Of a stretch of DNA of 64,000 bases, positions 38,741 through 50,646 are shown piece by piece. How positions within the stretch are numbered: position 1 is the stretch's first letter; every line of letters begins with the position of its first letter. The stretch is from positions 62,001 through 126,000 of the forward strand of contig NZ_ACCD01000002.1 in the NCBI RefSeq assembly GCF_000173775.1, read 5' to 3'. The notes below the pieces were generated by a model. It had not been told where the DNA came from. It did no database searches and saw only the letters and a list, made by a program, of their open reading frames with translations. The DNA is from Yersinia rohdei ATCC 43380. GTDB lineage: Bacteria > Pseudomonadota > Gammaproteobacteria > Enterobacterales > Enterobacteriaceae. Made by a program: the position numbers and the translations under genes.

Positions 38741-39583
38741 CTATGGGTGCAAATACTCCGCATGGAAACGTAAGTGGTCTTCAATAAAGGTCGCTATGGT
38801 AAAATAGCTATGATCATAACCTGGTTGAATACGTAGAGTTAGCGGCCAGTCACGTTGGCGTGCTAATTCGGCGAGTTTTGCCGGTTGTAACTGGTCGGCC
38901 AGGAACTGATCACCATCACCCTGATCAACTAATATGGGCAGTGGATTTTGCGCATTAGCCAGTAAATGGCAGCTATCATATTGCAGCCATTGGCTTTCGT
39001 CTGCCCCCAAATACGCACTAAAAGCTTTGCGGCCCCAAGGTACCTGACAGGGGTTTACTATCGGCGCAAAAGCGGAGGCAGACTTATACTGCTGCGGGTT
39101 GCGCAGTGCCAACATCAGCGCGCCATGGCCGCCCATAGAGTGGCCACAGATAGATTGACGGGCGCTAACACTGAAATGCTGGCGGATCAGTGCGGGTAAT
39201 TCTTGGCTGATATAATCGTACATGCGGAAATGTTCAGACCACGGCGCTTGGGTAGCATTGAGGTAAAAACCTGCACCTTGCCCCAAATCATAGCCATCAT
39301 CATTCGGAACGTCATCGCCACGCGGGCTGGTATCCGGCATAACTAAAACCAGCCCTAACTCTGCGGCAATCCGCTGTGCGCCCGCTTTTAATGTGAAGTT
39401 TTCATCATTACACGTCAGCCCCGACAACCAGTAAAGCACGGGAGGCGGATTATCATCCCGTGGGGGGGGCAGATAGATGCTGAAGGTCATATTGCAATTC
39501 AGGCTGCTGGCGGTATGGCGGTAGCGTTGCTGCCATCCACCAAACATCCGGTGCTCTTCGAGAAGTTCAAGTGACGTATTCAT
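38741..39583 (-). CDS. fghA: S-formylglutathione hydrolase (YeiG/FghA)
   Basis: Cytoplasmic esterase that hydrolyses S-formylglutathione to formate and glutathione, the last step of glutathione-dependent formaldehyde detoxification. The 280-aa product is close to E. coli Yei[21 protein letters not shown], nucleophile serine in [11 protein letters not shown] (about residue 150), aspartate in [15 protein letters not shown] and histidine in GYDHSYFTI. It starts 20 bp after frmA. In E. coli yeiG lies beside folE and yeiB, as it does here with frmA and two other genes between. Confidence 0.96.
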   Translation of the reverse strand: MNTSLELLEEHRMFGGWQQRYRHTASSLNCNMTFSIYLPPPRDDNPPPVLYWLSGLTCNDENFTLKAGAQRIAAELGLVLVMPDTSPRGDDVPNDDGYDLGQGAGFYLNATQAPWSEHFRMYDYISQELPALIRQHFSVSARQSICGHSMGGHGALMLALRNPQQYKSASAFAPIVNPCQVPWGRKAFSAYLGADESQWLQYDSCHLLANAQNPLPILVDQGDGDQFLADQLQPAKLAELARQRDWPLTLRIQPGYDHSYFTIATFIEDHLRFHAEYLHP

Positions 39584-39603
39584 GCGTTGTCTGCCTCCTT
39601 ACT

Positions 39604-40791
<1,188 letters not shown>

Positions 40792-40902
40792 TTATATAAA
40801 TATATTCTTTATGTATCAAATATGTTTCATCTAATTATTTCAGATAACAGCTAATGATACTTGTATAGATTATGACCTGAAAATAGGGTTCTGCCTGGCC
40901 AA

Positions 40903-41772
40903 TCACGGAGTTTCAATTTGCTCAATTATCAACTCTTTGAGTGCGCGGACATTGGGGCTAAAGGCGTCTTTACGCCAAATAAGCCAAGTGGCGGTATCGG
41001 CAATTTCGGGTGGTAGTTGATGGACTTGCACCCGTTCGTGGCCGGGTAACAGGGCCAATACTGAATGCGGGATGAGCGCCAATCCGGCACCGCTGGCAAC
41101 ACAGGCCAGCATGGCATGGTAAGACTGGATTTCCATGATATGCCCGGGTAACACCCCGGCTTGACGGAACCAACTTTCCAGCCGCAGTCGGTATGAACAA
41201 CTGGCGCGAAAGGCAAACAGGGTTTCATCCACGGCATCACGGGCTTGCACAATAGGGGGGTGATTCAGACTGGAAATAATCACCAGTTGTTCGTCGAATG
41301 AGCGGCAACCGTGGAGTTCATCATGCTGTACCGGGCCATCGACCAATGCTGTAGCCAGGGTACCGGCACGCACTTGTTCAATGATTTCACCGGAGGTGCC
41401 GGTGGTCAGTGATAAAGAAACCTTAGGATAGCGCTGATGATAAGCCGCCAACAGGCTGGGCAGGCGAGTTGCTGCGGTACTTTCCATTGAGCCGAGCGGG
41501 AAGTTACCCGCCGGTTCACCGGCATGAGTAATTCGCATGGCTTCTTCGCTCAATGCCAGAATTCGGTTGGCGTAGCAGAGAAAATTATGCCCCATTGGGG
41601 ACAGGCGCAGGCGCTGTTTCTCACGGATAAACAGGTCTGCCCCCAGCTCGATTTCAAGCTGACGTAGACGCGTCGTCAAGTTTGAAGGGACGCGGTGCAT
41701 TTGCTCCGCTGCACGGGCTACAGAACCAGTTTGTGCCACACAGCAAAACATACGCAGCTGGGTCAGATCCAT
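40903..41772 (-). CDS. LysR-family regulator, PtrR/YneJ-like
   Basis: The 289-aa product has an N-terminal winged HTH (MDLTQLRMFCCVAQTGSVARAAEQMH, about residues 1-26, then VPSNLTTRLRQLE) and a type II effector-binding domain. It resembles E. coli PtrR (YneJ) along its length (RLRLSPMGHNFL, GSMESTAATRLP, FRASCSYR, ESWF). It may control the divergent MFS gene at 41911 from the 138-bp spacer, as LysR proteins often do, or frmA-fghA downstream; sequence alone does not decide. Confidence 0.9.
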   Translation of the reverse strand: MDLTQLRMFCCVAQTGSVARAAEQMHRVPSNLTTRLRQLEIELGADLFIREKQRLRLSPMGHNFLCYANRILALSEEAMRITHAGEPAGNFPLGSMESTAATRLPSLLAAYHQRYPKVSLSLTTGTSGEIIEQVRAGTLATALVDGPVQHDELHGCRSFDEQLVIISSLNHPPIVQARDAVDETLFAFRASCSYRLRLESWFRQAGVLPGHIMEIQSYHAMLACVASGAGLALIPHSVLALLPGHERVQVHQLPPEIADTATWLIWRKDAFSPNVRALKELIIEQIETP

Positions 41773-41910
41773 AAGCGTTCTCTTTTCGTGATTAACTTAA
41801 TGAGTATTATTCATTTTTTGTGATTCTAATGCTCAGGCATGATATTGGCAACTTTCTTTTAACCGACTGGCAGTGCGATTCACTGACAGGGCTATGGATG
41901 GGCAGGGCAA

Positions 41911-43062
41911 ATGGCATTAAGAATTGCATTAAGTGGTTTTCTGGCATTAGTGGTGGCGATGGGAATTGGGCGTTTTGCCTTCACCCCACAAGTGCCGCTT
42001 ATGATTGCAGAGCACCAATTCACACTGACGGGCGCGGGGCTGGTTGCGGCTTTTAATTATCTCGGTTATCTATTTGGTGCCTTTGATGCCATGCGCGCTA
42101 GTCGTCATGTCGAGCGCCGTTTATGGCTGGGATTGTGGGGGGCGGTAACCCTAACACTGCTGTCGGCGGTTGTTGATGGGCCGTGGTGGCATGGAGTGGT
42201 GCGTTTTGCGATTGGTTGGGCCAGCGGCTGGTCGATGGTGTTAATTGCGGCCTGGACTAATGAACGTCTGGCGCATTTTGGCCGCCCAGCACTGAGTGCC
42301 GCCGTTTTTGCTGGGCCGGGCGCGGGGATATTCATTAGCGGAATGCTAGCTGTGCTGATCCATAGCTATGGGTTATCAGCTGCGCAAGCCTGGCTGGTAT
42401 ATGGTGTATTGGCACTGATTATCATTGCCGCTATTAGTATTAATTTACCTCGTAATGGGGAGCTGCATCGCCCACATATTGTTGCGGTTCCATTGATACT
42501 CACGCCAGCACTGAAGCGTTTGGTGTGGAGCTACAGTCTGGCTGGATTTGGTTATATCTTACCCGCCACCTTTTTATCGCAAATGGCGACGTCCCGCTTC
42601 CCAGAAAGTCTGTTTGCCCAGTTTGTCTGGCCGGTTTTTGGTGGCGCGGCGGTCATAGGAATTATCATTGGCATCCTGACTCGTCATGGTATGACGTCGC
42701 AAACACGATTAGCACTGACATTGTGGGTGCAAGCATTGGGCGTGCTCTGTGCCGAATGGGTGCCGGGGGTGAGTGGCTTGGCATTAGGCGCATTACTGAC
42801 AGGCGGCGGTTTCCTCAGTGTGGTTCAGCTTTCTTTGCAGCATGGCCGCGAACTGGCACCAGAACATACCCGCTATATGGCCGGTTTGCTAACTACTGGT
42901 TATGCTATCGGGCAGTTGATTGGCCCAATCTTATCCGCAATATCAACGGCTTTGACTCATCGTCTGGAGCCGGCACTGTATGTGGCTGTCATTGCACTGA
43001 TTATTGCCGGCGGCTTAGTGATTAACACCCCAGCCCGTGGTCGGGAAGCCGTCAATAGTTGA
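41911..43062 (+). CDS. YbfB/YjiJ-family MFS transporter
   Basis: The 383-aa product has about twelve helices. Its opening ALSGFLALVVAMGIGRFAFTPQVPLM and FNYLGYLFGAF fit the YbfB/YjiJ branch of the major facilitator superfamily. Substrate unknown. It diverges from the LysR gene with 138 bp between starts, a common regulator-target arrangement, so the two are likely functionally linked. Confidence 0.87.
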   Translation: MALRIALSGFLALVVAMGIGRFAFTPQVPLMIAEHQFTLTGAGLVAAFNYLGYLFGAFDAMRASRHVERRLWLGLWGAVTLTLLSAVVDGPWWHGVVRFAIGWASGWSMVLIAAWTNERLAHFGRPALSAAVFAGPGAGIFISGMLAVLIHSYGLSAAQAWLVYGVLALIIIAAISINLPRNGELHRPHIVAVPLILTPALKRLVWSYSLAGFGYILPATFLSQMATSRFPESLFAQFVWPVFGGAAVIGIIIGILTRHGMTSQTRLALTLWVQALGVLCAEWVPGVSGLALGALLTGGGFLSVVQLSLQHGRELAPEHTRYMAGLLTTGYAIGQLIGPILSAISTALTHRLEPALYVAVIALIIAGGLVINTPARGREAVNS

Positions 43063-43239
43063 ATGCGGGCAAATCACTGTTGGTGATGTATCTATTTCAT
43101 CATGATAGAAAGAACAGTGAGAGATGAATAACAATCACTGGATAATCATTTTGCTCTCAACTAAAGTGGGGAGCAAAATCTGAACGTGATCTACATCATG
43201 TTTATCGCGCTCGGATACGGACGCCTGTTGGAGAAAAGA

Positions 43240-43902
43240 ATGTCATCGCTGAGTAAAGAAGCAGAGCTGGTTCATGAAGCATTGCTGGCCCGTGGCCTTG
43301 AAACCCCATTGCGCAAACAAGAATTAGATGCCGAAACGCGCAAGACTCGGATCCAGGAACATATGACGCAAGTCATGCAATTGTTGAATCTTGATTTGTC
43401 TGACGATAGTCTGGCAGACACGCCAAGACGAATTGCCAAGATGTATGTTGATGAGATTTTCTCCGGGCTGGATTATGAAAATTTCCCCAAAATCACCTTG
43501 ATAGAAAATAAAATGAAGGTTGATGAAATGGTTACGGTGCGAGATATCACCCTGACTAGCACCTGCGAACATCATTTTGTGACTATCGATGGTAAAGCGA
43601 CAGTGGCTTATATTCCGAAAGATAGCGTGATTGGTTTATCTAAAATTAACCGTATCGTGCAGTTTTTCGCCCAGCGCCCACAAGTGCAAGAGCGGCTAAC
43701 ACAGCAAATTTTGCTGGCGTTGCAGACCTTGCTGGGAACTAATAATGTCGCGGTTTCTATTGATGCAGTGCATTACTGTGTTAAAGCACGGGGTATTCGT
43801 GATGCCACCAGTGCAACCACCACCACATCATTAGGCGGGTTATTCAAATCCAGCCAAAATACCCGTCAGGAATTCTTGCGCGCAGTTCGTCATAATAGCT
43901 AA
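43240..43902 (+). CDS. folE: GTP cyclohydrolase I
   Basis: Homodecameric zinc enzyme that converts GTP to 7,8-dihydroneopterin triphosphate, the first step of folate synthesis. The 220-aa product (E. coli 222) has [24 protein letters not shown], the zinc and substrate motif [21 protein letters not shown] (cysteine and histidines visible), [22 protein letters not shown] and [12 protein letters not shown] 43240 is preceded by GGAG at 6 bases; the frame opens 18 codons earlier without homology. Neighbour yeiB is as in E. coli. Confidence 0.97.
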   Translation: MSSLSKEAELVHEALLARGLETPLRKQELDAETRKTRIQEHMTQVMQLLNLDLSDDSLADTPRRIAKMYVDEIFSGLDYENFPKITLIENKMKVDEMVTVRDITLTSTCEHHFVTIDGKATVAYIPKDSVIGLSKINRIVQFFAQRPQVQERLTQQILLALQTLLGTNNVAVSIDAVHYCVKARGIRDATSATTTTSLGGLFKSSQNTRQEFLRAVRHNS

Positions 43903-43947
43903 CGCCACTAGGGTTCATTAGCCTTTTGCCAGAGTGGGTGTCAATGG

Positions 43948-45138
43948 ATGCCCCTATACAGGATGTCGGGTATGCGTCAACGCATCGCAACGCTAGACAG
44001 TGCGCGAGGTCTGGCCATTCTTGGCATTCTTCTGCTCAATATAAGTGCCTTTGGTTTGCCAAAGGCGGCTTACCTTAACCCCGCCTATCTTGGTCTACCC
44101 TCGGTGTCTGATACCTGGACATGGGCCATTCTTGATATCGTCGCGCAAGCAAAGTTTCTGTCTATTTTTGCCATTTTGTTTGGTGCTGGCCTTGAGCTGC
44201 TGCTAAAACGGGGCAAAGGCTGGATTCGAGCGCGGCTTTCTCTGTTGTTATTATTGGGACTCATTCACGGCATTTTCTTCTGGGATGGCGACATTCTTCT
44301 GGCTTATGGTTTGATTGGGTTGGTGTGCTGGCGCATGATCCGTGATGCGAAAGATGCCAGCAGTTTATTGCGCACCGGTGCGGTGATGTATTTACTGGGT
44401 GTTGCGGTATTACTGTTGCTGGGGTTTATTACCAATGGGGAGCCGGGGCGCTTCTGGCAACCGGGGCCTGCTGATCTGCAATACGAACAATTCTGGAAAT
44501 TACAGGGGGGGATAGAGGCCTGGAAAAACCGGCTGGATCTATTGTCATCCAATTTGATTGCTATCGGCGCGCAATACGGCTGGGAACTGGCGGGCTCGAT
44601 GTTATTTGGTGCCGGATTAATGCGTTGCGGATGGCTGCGCGGCACTTTCAGTTTGCGCCATTACCGGCTACTGGCTGCTTGTTTGATACCGCTTTCATTA
44701 GTTATCCAAATACCCGGGGTAGCAATGCAATGGCTGGTCGGGTGGGATTACCGCTGGACGGGCTTTTTGCTGCAAGTGCCTCGTGAGTTAGGCGCGCCAT
44801 TACAGTCTGTCGGGTATCTGGCCCTGTTGTATGGCTTTTGGCCGAGTATATCGCGCTGGCGTGTCAGCCATTGGTTAGCACAGGTGGGCCGCATGGCTCT
44901 GAGTAATTATCTCTTGCAGACATTGCTATGCACTTTGCTGTTCTATCATTTTGGTTTATACCAACAACTCGATCGCCTGCAATTATTAGCTATCGTCCCC
45001 TTAGTCTGGTTATGTAATATTCTTTTCTCCTTGTTTTGGCTGCATTATTTTCCCCAAGGGCCAGTAGAATGGCTCTGGCGGAAATTAACTGCTTATACTT
45101 GCGGTCAATCGTTACAACCTCGCAACACTAAGCTTTGA
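43948..45138 (+). CDS. yeiB: YeiB, DUF418 membrane protein
   Basis: The 396-aa inner-membrane protein has about ten helices and a C-terminal DUF418 domain (RMALSNYLLQTLLCTLLFYHFGLYQQ). It is strongly similar to E. coli YeiB (385 aa) from DSARGLAILGILLLNISAFGLPKAAYLNP onward. Function unknown. The start could be ATG 43948 or, eight codons in, ATG 43972, nearer to the E. coli N-terminus. It follows folE by 45 bp and probably shares its transcript. Confidence 0.92.
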   Translation: MPLYRMSGMRQRIATLDSARGLAILGILLLNISAFGLPKAAYLNPAYLGLPSVSDTWTWAILDIVAQAKFLSIFAILFGAGLELLLKRGKGWIRARLSLLLLLGLIHGIFFWDGDILLAYGLIGLVCWRMIRDAKDASSLLRTGAVMYLLGVAVLLLLGFITNGEPGRFWQPGPADLQYEQFWKLQGGIEAWKNRLDLLSSNLIAIGAQYGWELAGSMLFGAGLMRCGWLRGTFSLRHYRLLAACLIPLSLVIQIPGVAMQWLVGWDYRWTGFLLQVPRELGAPLQSVGYLALLYGFWPSISRWRVSHWLAQVGRMALSNYLLQTLLCTLLFYHFGLYQQLDRLQLLAIVPLVWLCNILFSLFWLHYFPQGPVEWLWRKLTAYTCGQSLQPRNTKL

Positions 45139-45181
45139 ATCGGTCGGTAAAGCAGCAATGAGTGAGTGGTTGCAAAATTGT

Positions 45182-45217
45182 ATGTAAACGTTTTCTTTCT
45201 TGTGACGCATTTCACGT
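45182..45217 (+). promoter_or_regulatory. galS promoter: GalS/GalR operator and CRP site
   Basis: A gal-type operator (core GTAAACGTTTTC, 45182-45197) is followed by a CRP site, TGTGA-N6-TCACG (45201-45216). A -10-like TAGGAT at 45238-45243 places the start near 45250, so the CRP site would be centred at about -41.5, the class II position. This fits autoregulated, cAMP-dependent galS. Confidence 0.8.
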
Positions 45218-45338
45218 GGCGATTTCAACAAACTGGGTAGGATAGGCCATCTGCCGTGCCAGGTTGTTTTCAATAACTTGTTTCACTAAGTTGTTTTCAA
45301 CTGATGCACGGTGACTTATTGATTCACAGGATAAGGTC

Positions 45339-46376
45339 ATGGCCACTCTGCATTCAGCTGGAAACACTATTACCATTCGCGATGTGGCCTCACGGGCAGG
45401 CGTTTCGCTGGCTACTGTCTCCAGAGTTCTTAATAACAGCGCGTCTATCCGGCCAGAAACGCGAGCCGCAGTGCTGAAAGCCGTGTCAGAACTGGGCTAC
45501 CGCCCGAATGCTAATGCGCAGGCGCTGGCCACCCAAAGCAGTGATACTGTGGGCGTGGTGGTCATGGATGTCGCGGATCCCTTTTTTGGTGCACTGGTGA
45601 AAGCGGTAGACACTGTCGCTCAACGTCATCAAAAATATCTGTTAATTGGCAATAGTTATCATCAGGCAGATAAGGAACGTAATGCCATCGAGGTGTTGCT
45701 GCGCCAGCGGTGCAATGCATTAGTTGTTCATGCTAAGGCCTTGAGTGATAGTGAGTTAATTTCTTTTTTAGACCAAGTTCCGGGCATGGTTTTGATTAAT
45801 AGGATTATTCCTGGGTTTGAGCATCGTTGTGTAGGATTAGACAATGTTAGCGGTGCGCAAATGGCGTGTCGCTTGCTTCTCAAACAAGGCCATCAGCGCA
45901 TTGGTTTCCTCGGTTCAAATCACCCCATTGATGATGTTATGCAGCGCCAAACCGGTTATCTAAATGCCCTTGAGGGCGCAGGTATCACTGCGCCTGATAG
46001 TTGGCGCGCGTATAGCACGCCAGATTTAGCGGGAGGAGAGCGGGCGATGATTGACTTGTTAGGGCGCAATTTGCAACTCAGTGCCGTGTTTGCTTATAAC
46101 GACTCAATGGCTGCTGGTGCACTGGCAGTATTGAAAGAGAACGGCATCAATGTACCTGAGCAGTTTTCGCTGGTGGGCTTTGATGATATCCCGATAGCAC
46201 GTTATACCAGCCCAAAATTAACCACAGTGCGTTATCCCATTGTTTCTATGGCAACTTTGGCCACGGAGCTGGCCCTTGAGGGGGCCAGACGTGTGCCAGA
46301 CCCTCATGCTGCTTATTGTTTTCAACCCACACTGGTTCCGCGACATTCAGTCGCAATTTGTGGTGTCGCTCACTAG
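45339..46376 (+). CDS. galS: GalS, LacI-family galactose isorepressor
   Basis: Repressor of the mgl operon and of itself, induced by galactose or fucose. The 345-aa product (E. coli 346) has an N-terminal LacI HTH ([23 protein letters not shown], about residues 11-33), the hinge helix region [10 protein letters not shown] and a periplasmic-binding-protein-like core with [12 protein letters not shown] and [20 protein letters not shown]. Compared with E. coli it has a short N-terminal extension (MATLHSAGN); ATG 45339 has AGGATAAGG upstream. It lies just before mglBAC, as in E. coli. Confidence 0.95.
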   Translation: MATLHSAGNTITIRDVASRAGVSLATVSRVLNNSASIRPETRAAVLKAVSELGYRPNANAQALATQSSDTVGVVVMDVADPFFGALVKAVDTVAQRHQKYLLIGNSYHQADKERNAIEVLLRQRCNALVVHAKALSDSELISFLDQVPGMVLINRIIPGFEHRCVGLDNVSGAQMACRLLLKQGHQRIGFLGSNHPIDDVMQRQTGYLNALEGAGITAPDSWRAYSTPDLAGGERAMIDLLGRNLQLSAVFAYNDSMAAGALAVLKENGINVPEQFSLVGFDDIPIARYTSPKLTTVRYPIVSMATLATELALEGARRVPDPHAAYCFQPTLVPRHSVAICGVAH

Positions 46377-46392
46377 TTCGGGATTTATTCTT

Positions 46393-46430
46393 GTGTAACC
46401 GTTTTCAATCTGTGAGAAAATTCACAGATT
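46393..46430 (+). promoter_or_regulatory. mglBAC promoter: GalS operator abutting a CRP site
   Basis: GTGTAACCGTTTTCAA (46393-46408) is a near-perfect gal operator. It touches a 24-bp CRP palindrome (46407-46430, TGTGA-N6-TCACA). A -10 box TATGCT at 46448-46453 predicts a start near 46460, with CRP centred at about -41.5. The leader to mglB is then about 270 bases long and shows no other clear element. Confidence 0.88.
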
Positions 46431-46731
46431 CTTAACAACGGGCCGTCTATGCTCTAGTTGTTTTCTACCTGAATTTACTCATGTGTCATCGGTTACCAAA
46501 TAAAAAAATACCAGGTAACGGGTTTTTGAATAGCAATTTACAAATGCGAGTTCCGCAGACGACGAGTTTGTAAATGACATATTTTTTTGATGATTCAGGC
46601 AGTTTTTCGGAGTGGAGTGTGCTCAAGGACGATAGAAATTCAGTGTCAGTTGCTTTAAACGATGGGGCATTCTCACGTAAAGGCGATGGTGTTATCACCC
46701 TGTACTACCCTACATAAACCCGGAGATATAA

Positions 46732-47724
46732 ATGAATAAGAAGGTTTTCACATTAGCGACTCTGGTTGCCAGCATGATGTTCGGCGCGGCGGCTCAAGCT
46801 GATACCCGTATTGGTGTCACTATTTATAAATATGATGACAACTTCATGTCCGTGGTGCGTAAAGCCATCGAGAAAGATGCTAAAGCATCTCCTGATGTTA
46901 CCTTACTGATGAACGACTCCCAAAATGACCAATCCAAGCAAAACGATCAAATTGACGTGTTGCTGGCTAAAGGCGTAAAAGCCCTGGCAATTAACTTGGT
47001 TGACCCAGCAGCAGCGCCGGTTGTGATTGATAAAGCCCGTGCAAATGATGTTCCAATTGTCTTCTATAACAAAGAACCTTCACGTAAAGCGCTGGACAGC
47101 TATGACAAAGCTTATTATGTCGGAACTGATTCCAAAGAATCGGGTGTAATTCAGGGTGAGTTGATTGCTAAACATTGGCAAGCCAATCCAGCTTGGGATC
47201 TGAACAAAGATGGCAAAATTCAATTTGTGCTGCTGAAAGGCGAGCCAGGTCATCCAGATGCTGAAGCTCGTACCACTTATGTTATTAAGACTCTGAATGA
47301 AAAAGGCCTGCCAACTCAACAATTGCAGTTAGATACCGCAATGTGGGATACCGCACAGGCTAAAGATAAGATGGATGCTTGGTTATCTGGCCCTAACGCT
47401 AACAAAATTGAAGTGATTATTGCTAACAATGATGCGATGGCAATGGGCGCGGTCGAAGCATTGAAAGCGCATAACAAATCCAGTATTCCAGTATTTGGTG
47501 TCGATGCCTTACCAGAAGCTTTGGCGATGGTGAAATCAGGTCAAATGGCCGGTACTGTTCTGAACGATGCGAACAATCAGGCAAAAGCGACCTTTGATCT
47601 GGCGAAAAACCTGGCTGCGGGTAAACCTGCCGCTGAAGGGACTAACTGGAAAATCGAGAACAAAATCGTACGTATTCCGTATGTAGGTGTTGATAAAGAT
47701 AACTTGGCTAATTTTACCAAGTAA
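46732..47724 (+). CDS. mglB: MglB, periplasmic D-galactose/D-glucose-binding protein
   Basis: Binding protein of the MglBAC importer and galactose chemoreception ligand carrier for Trg. The 330-aa precursor has a signal peptide (cleavage after AQA) and mature start [20 protein letters not shown]. It carries the calcium-binding loop ([10 protein letters not shown], about residues 158-167) and ligand contacts in [11 protein letters not shown] and [14 protein letters not shown] stands before the ATG. A hairpin with a T-run follows it inside the operon. Confidence 0.97.
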   Translation: MNKKVFTLATLVASMMFGAAAQADTRIGVTIYKYDDNFMSVVRKAIEKDAKASPDVTLLMNDSQNDQSKQNDQIDVLLAKGVKALAINLVDPAAAPVVIDKARANDVPIVFYNKEPSRKALDSYDKAYYVGTDSKESGVIQGELIAKHWQANPAWDLNKDGKIQFVLLKGEPGHPDAEARTTYVIKTLNEKGLPTQQLQLDTAMWDTAQAKDKMDAWLSGPNANKIEVIIANNDAMAMGAVEALKAHNKSSIPVFGVDALPEALAMVKSGQMAGTVLNDANNQAKATFDLAKNLAAGKPAAEGTNWKIENKIVRIPYVGVDKDNLANFTK

Positions 47725-47785
47725 TCGCCAACATCTGAGATAAATACCCTGGGTAATATACCAAGGGTTGGGAATTAACTATTAT

Positions 47786-47834
47786 CCTTCTGGCCCCGAT
47801 ACCGGGTAACCAGCATCGGGGCGGAAGGTTTTTT
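47786..47834 (+). terminator. Attenuator-like hairpin between mglB and mglA
   Basis: CCTT plus CCCCGAT (47786-47800) pair with ATCGGGG plus AAGG (47815-47828) across a small internal loop, followed by six T. Placed in the 198-bp mglB-mglA spacer, it should end many transcripts after mglB, giving more binding protein than transporter. Confidence 0.75.
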
Positions 47835-47922
47835 GCATGAATCCTTATTTTAGAGCGTGTGCTGAACTGTTGAGATAATAAACATCTTGCAGATAAGTCG
47901 CGATTCTTAGCCAGGTATAACT

Positions 47923-49443
47923 ATGGCCGATATTAATACAGCACAACCTCGCGAGTGGTTGCTGGAAATGAGTAATGTGAATAAATCATTTCCGGGCGTA
48001 AAGGCGTTAGATAACGTAAATCTTAAAGTGCGACCAAATTCTATCCATGCATTAATGGGCGAAAATGGTGCAGGTAAGTCAACGCTATTAAAATGTCTGT
48101 TTGGTATCTATAAAAAAGACTCCGGAAGCATTCTATTTCTGGGGCAAGAAATAGAGTTTAAAAGTTCTAAGGAAGCATTAGAACATGGCGTCTCTATGGT
48201 ACATCAGGAATTAAACCTGGTATTGCAACGTACCGTAATGGATAACATGTGGTTAGGCCGTTACCCAACTAAAGGTTTCTTTGTCGATCAAGATAAAATG
48301 TACAAAGATACCAAAGCTATCTTTGATGAATTAGATATTGAGATTGATCCGCGCGATAAAGTAGCTACTTTATCCGTATCTCAAATGCAGATGATCGAAA
48401 TTGCCAAAGCATTCTCTTATAATGCCAAAATAGTCATTATGGATGAGCCAACTTCTTCATTAACAGAGAAAGAAGTTAATCATCTATTTACGATAATTCG
48501 TAAATTAAAAGAACGTGGCTGCGGTATTGTTTATATCTCTCATAAGATGGAAGAGATATTCCAGCTATGTGATGAAATTACTATTTTACGTGATGGTCAG
48601 TGGATAACCACTCAGCCTTTGGAAGGGCTGACGATGGATCAGATAATCTCAATGATGGTTGGGCGTTCGCTGAGCCAGCGCTTCCCTGATCGTATCAACA
48701 CACCAGGTGAAGTCATTCTGGAAGTGAAGAATCTGACCTCACTGCGCCAGCCATCTATCCGTGATGTATCCTTTGATTTACATAAAGGCGAGATATTGGG
48801 GATTGCAGGATTGGTGGGCGCTAAGCGAACCGATATTGTTGAAACCTTATTTGGCATCCGTGAAAAAGTTTCTGGCACCATTAAATTACACGGTAAGAGT
48901 ATTAATAACCACAGCGCCAATGAAGCCATTAATCATGGTTTTGCCCTAGTAACAGAAGAGCGGCGTTCAACCGGGATTTATGCTTATCTCGATGTTGGTT
49001 TTAATTCTCTTATCTCAAATATCCGCAATTATAAAAATAAATTTGGACTGCTGGATAATACGCGTATGAAGAGCGATACCCAATGGGTTATCGATGCCAT
49101 GCGGGTAAAAACGCCGGGTCACCGTACCAGTATTGGCTCACTATCCGGCGGTAATCAGCAGAAAGTTATTATTGGCCGTTGGCTACTGACTCAACCAGAA
49201 ATATTAATGTTGGATGAACCGACACGAGGTATTGATGTCGGTGCTAAGTTTGAAATCTATCAGTTAATGACTGAACTAGCGAAGAAAGACAAAGGAATTA
49301 TTATTATTTCCTCTGAAATGCCTGAGCTATTAGGGATCACTGACAGAATTTTGGTAATGAGTAATGGTCAGGTTGCGGGAATTGTTGACACAAAACATAC
49401 CACGCAGAATGAAATATTACGTCTTGCATCCTTGTATCTCTAA
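47923..49443 (+). CDS. mglA: MglA, galactose/methyl-galactoside ABC ATPase
   Basis: Double-domain ATPase of the galactose importer (506 aa, identical in length to E. coli MglA). The first domain has GENGAGKST (about residue 43), [14 protein letters not shown] and [11 protein letters not shown]. The second has a degenerate Walker A (GLVGAKRTD), [14 protein letters not shown] and [13 protein letters not shown], as usual in sugar CUT2 ATPases. It lies 198 bp after mglB, behind the attenuator-like hairpin, and 20 bp before mglC. Confidence 0.97.
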   Translation: MADINTAQPREWLLEMSNVNKSFPGVKALDNVNLKVRPNSIHALMGENGAGKSTLLKCLFGIYKKDSGSILFLGQEIEFKSSKEALEHGVSMVHQELNLVLQRTVMDNMWLGRYPTKGFFVDQDKMYKDTKAIFDELDIEIDPRDKVATLSVSQMQMIEIAKAFSYNAKIVIMDEPTSSLTEKEVNHLFTIIRKLKERGCGIVYISHKMEEIFQLCDEITILRDGQWITTQPLEGLTMDQIISMMVGRSLSQRFPDRINTPGEVILEVKNLTSLRQPSIRDVSFDLHKGEILGIAGLVGAKRTDIVETLFGIREKVSGTIKLHGKSINNHSANEAINHGFALVTEERRSTGIYAYLDVGFNSLISNIRNYKNKFGLLDNTRMKSDTQWVIDAMRVKTPGHRTSIGSLSGGNQQKVIIGRWLLTQPEILMLDEPTRGIDVGAKFEIYQLMTELAKKDKGIIIISSEMPELLGITDRILVMSNGQVAGIVDTKHTTQNEILRLASLYL

Positions 49444-49463
49444 TCTAGTCGAAGGTTCTTATT

Positions 49464-50474
49464 ATGAATGCGTTAAATAAGAAAAGCATGCTCACTTACC
49501 TTAAAGAGAGCGGGATTTATGTAGTATTATTTGTCTTACTAGCAATCATTATTGTCAAGGATCCGACATTTTTAAGTCTAATGAACTTAAGTAATATTCT
49601 GACCCAATCTTCTGTGCGTATTATTATCGCATTGGGTGTGGCGGGCCTGATTGTTACCCAAGGGACTGACCTGTCAGCTGGTCGCCAGGTCGGTTTGGCT
49701 GCGGTAGTAGCGGCAACTATGCTGCAAGCTATGGATAACGTTAATAAAGTTTTCCCAGATTTGCATACTGTTCCCATTCCGGTAGTTATTTTAACTGTTT
49801 GCTTAATTGGCGCAGTTATCGGTTTGGTTAACGGCATTATCATTGCTTACCTAAATGTGACGCCATTTATTACCACATTGGGCACGATGATTATTGTTTA
49901 CGGGATTAACTCCCTGTATTACGACTATGTTGGTGCATCGCCAATTGCAGGTTTTGACCCGGCGTTTTCAACCTTTGCCCAAGGTTTCTTGCGGTTTGGT
50001 GATTTCAAACTGTCCTACATTACCTTCTATGCTTTGATTGCTATCGGCTTTGTTTGGGTGTTGTGGAACAAAACGCGTTTTGGTAAGAATATCTTCGCGA
50101 TTGGTGGCAACCCTGAAGCGGCCAAAGTGTCCGGCGTGAATGTGCCACTAAACTTAATCATGATTTATGCTTTGTCTGGTGTGTTCTATGCATTCGGCGG
50201 GATGTTGGAAGCAGGCCGTATCGGTAGTGCCACAAATAACCTCGGCTTTATGTATGAGTTAGATGCAATTGCTGCCTGTGTGGTGGGCGGGGTGTCCTTC
50301 AGTGGTGGTGTGGGTACTGTTATCGGTGTTGTGACCGGTGTCATTATCTTTACTGTGATTAACTACGGCCTGACTTATATTGGTGTAAACCCTTACTGGC
50401 AATATATTATCAAGGGCGCGATCATTATCTTTGCGGTAGCACTGGATTCACTGAAATACGCGAAGAAAAAATAA
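49464..50474 (+). CDS. mglC: MglC, galactose ABC permease
   Basis: Inner-membrane permease of the MglBAC importer; 336 aa as in E. coli. About ten helices and the CUT2/BPD_transp_2 signatures are visible: GTDLSAGRQVGLAA, LNVTPFITTLGTMIIVYG, NKTRFGKNIFAIGGNPEAAKVSGVNV (the ATPase-contact loop, about residues 201-226). It ends the operon and is followed by a terminator. Confidence 0.97.
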   Translation: MNALNKKSMLTYLKESGIYVVLFVLLAIIIVKDPTFLSLMNLSNILTQSSVRIIIALGVAGLIVTQGTDLSAGRQVGLAAVVAATMLQAMDNVNKVFPDLHTVPIPVVILTVCLIGAVIGLVNGIIIAYLNVTPFITTLGTMIIVYGINSLYYDYVGASPIAGFDPAFSTFAQGFLRFGDFKLSYITFYALIAIGFVWVLWNKTRFGKNIFAIGGNPEAAKVSGVNVPLNLIMIYALSGVFYAFGGMLEAGRIGSATNNLGFMYELDAIAACVVGGVSFSGGVGTVIGVVTGVIIFTVINYGLTYIGVNPYWQYIIKGAIIIFAVALDSLKYAKKK

Positions 50475-50544
50475 TTTGTTCGTGTTGGTCGGTATAGTGG
50501 TAAGTGCTAAGTGAGCAGTAGGTAATTAGCAATACACATCAAAA

Positions 50545-50582
50545 GGAAAGCCAGACCGGGGATAACCTGGCTGGCTTTTTTA
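50545..50582 (+). terminator. Rho-independent terminator of mglBAC
   Basis: AAAGCCAG (50547-50554) pairs with CTGGCTTT (50571-50578) and a T-run follows, 71 bp after the mglC stop. Confidence 0.9.
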
Positions 50583-50646
50583 TTATTTCTGTCAATATCA
50601 TCAATGTCATTTCGTCATAATTGTCGACCTCTACCACTCTAATAAC

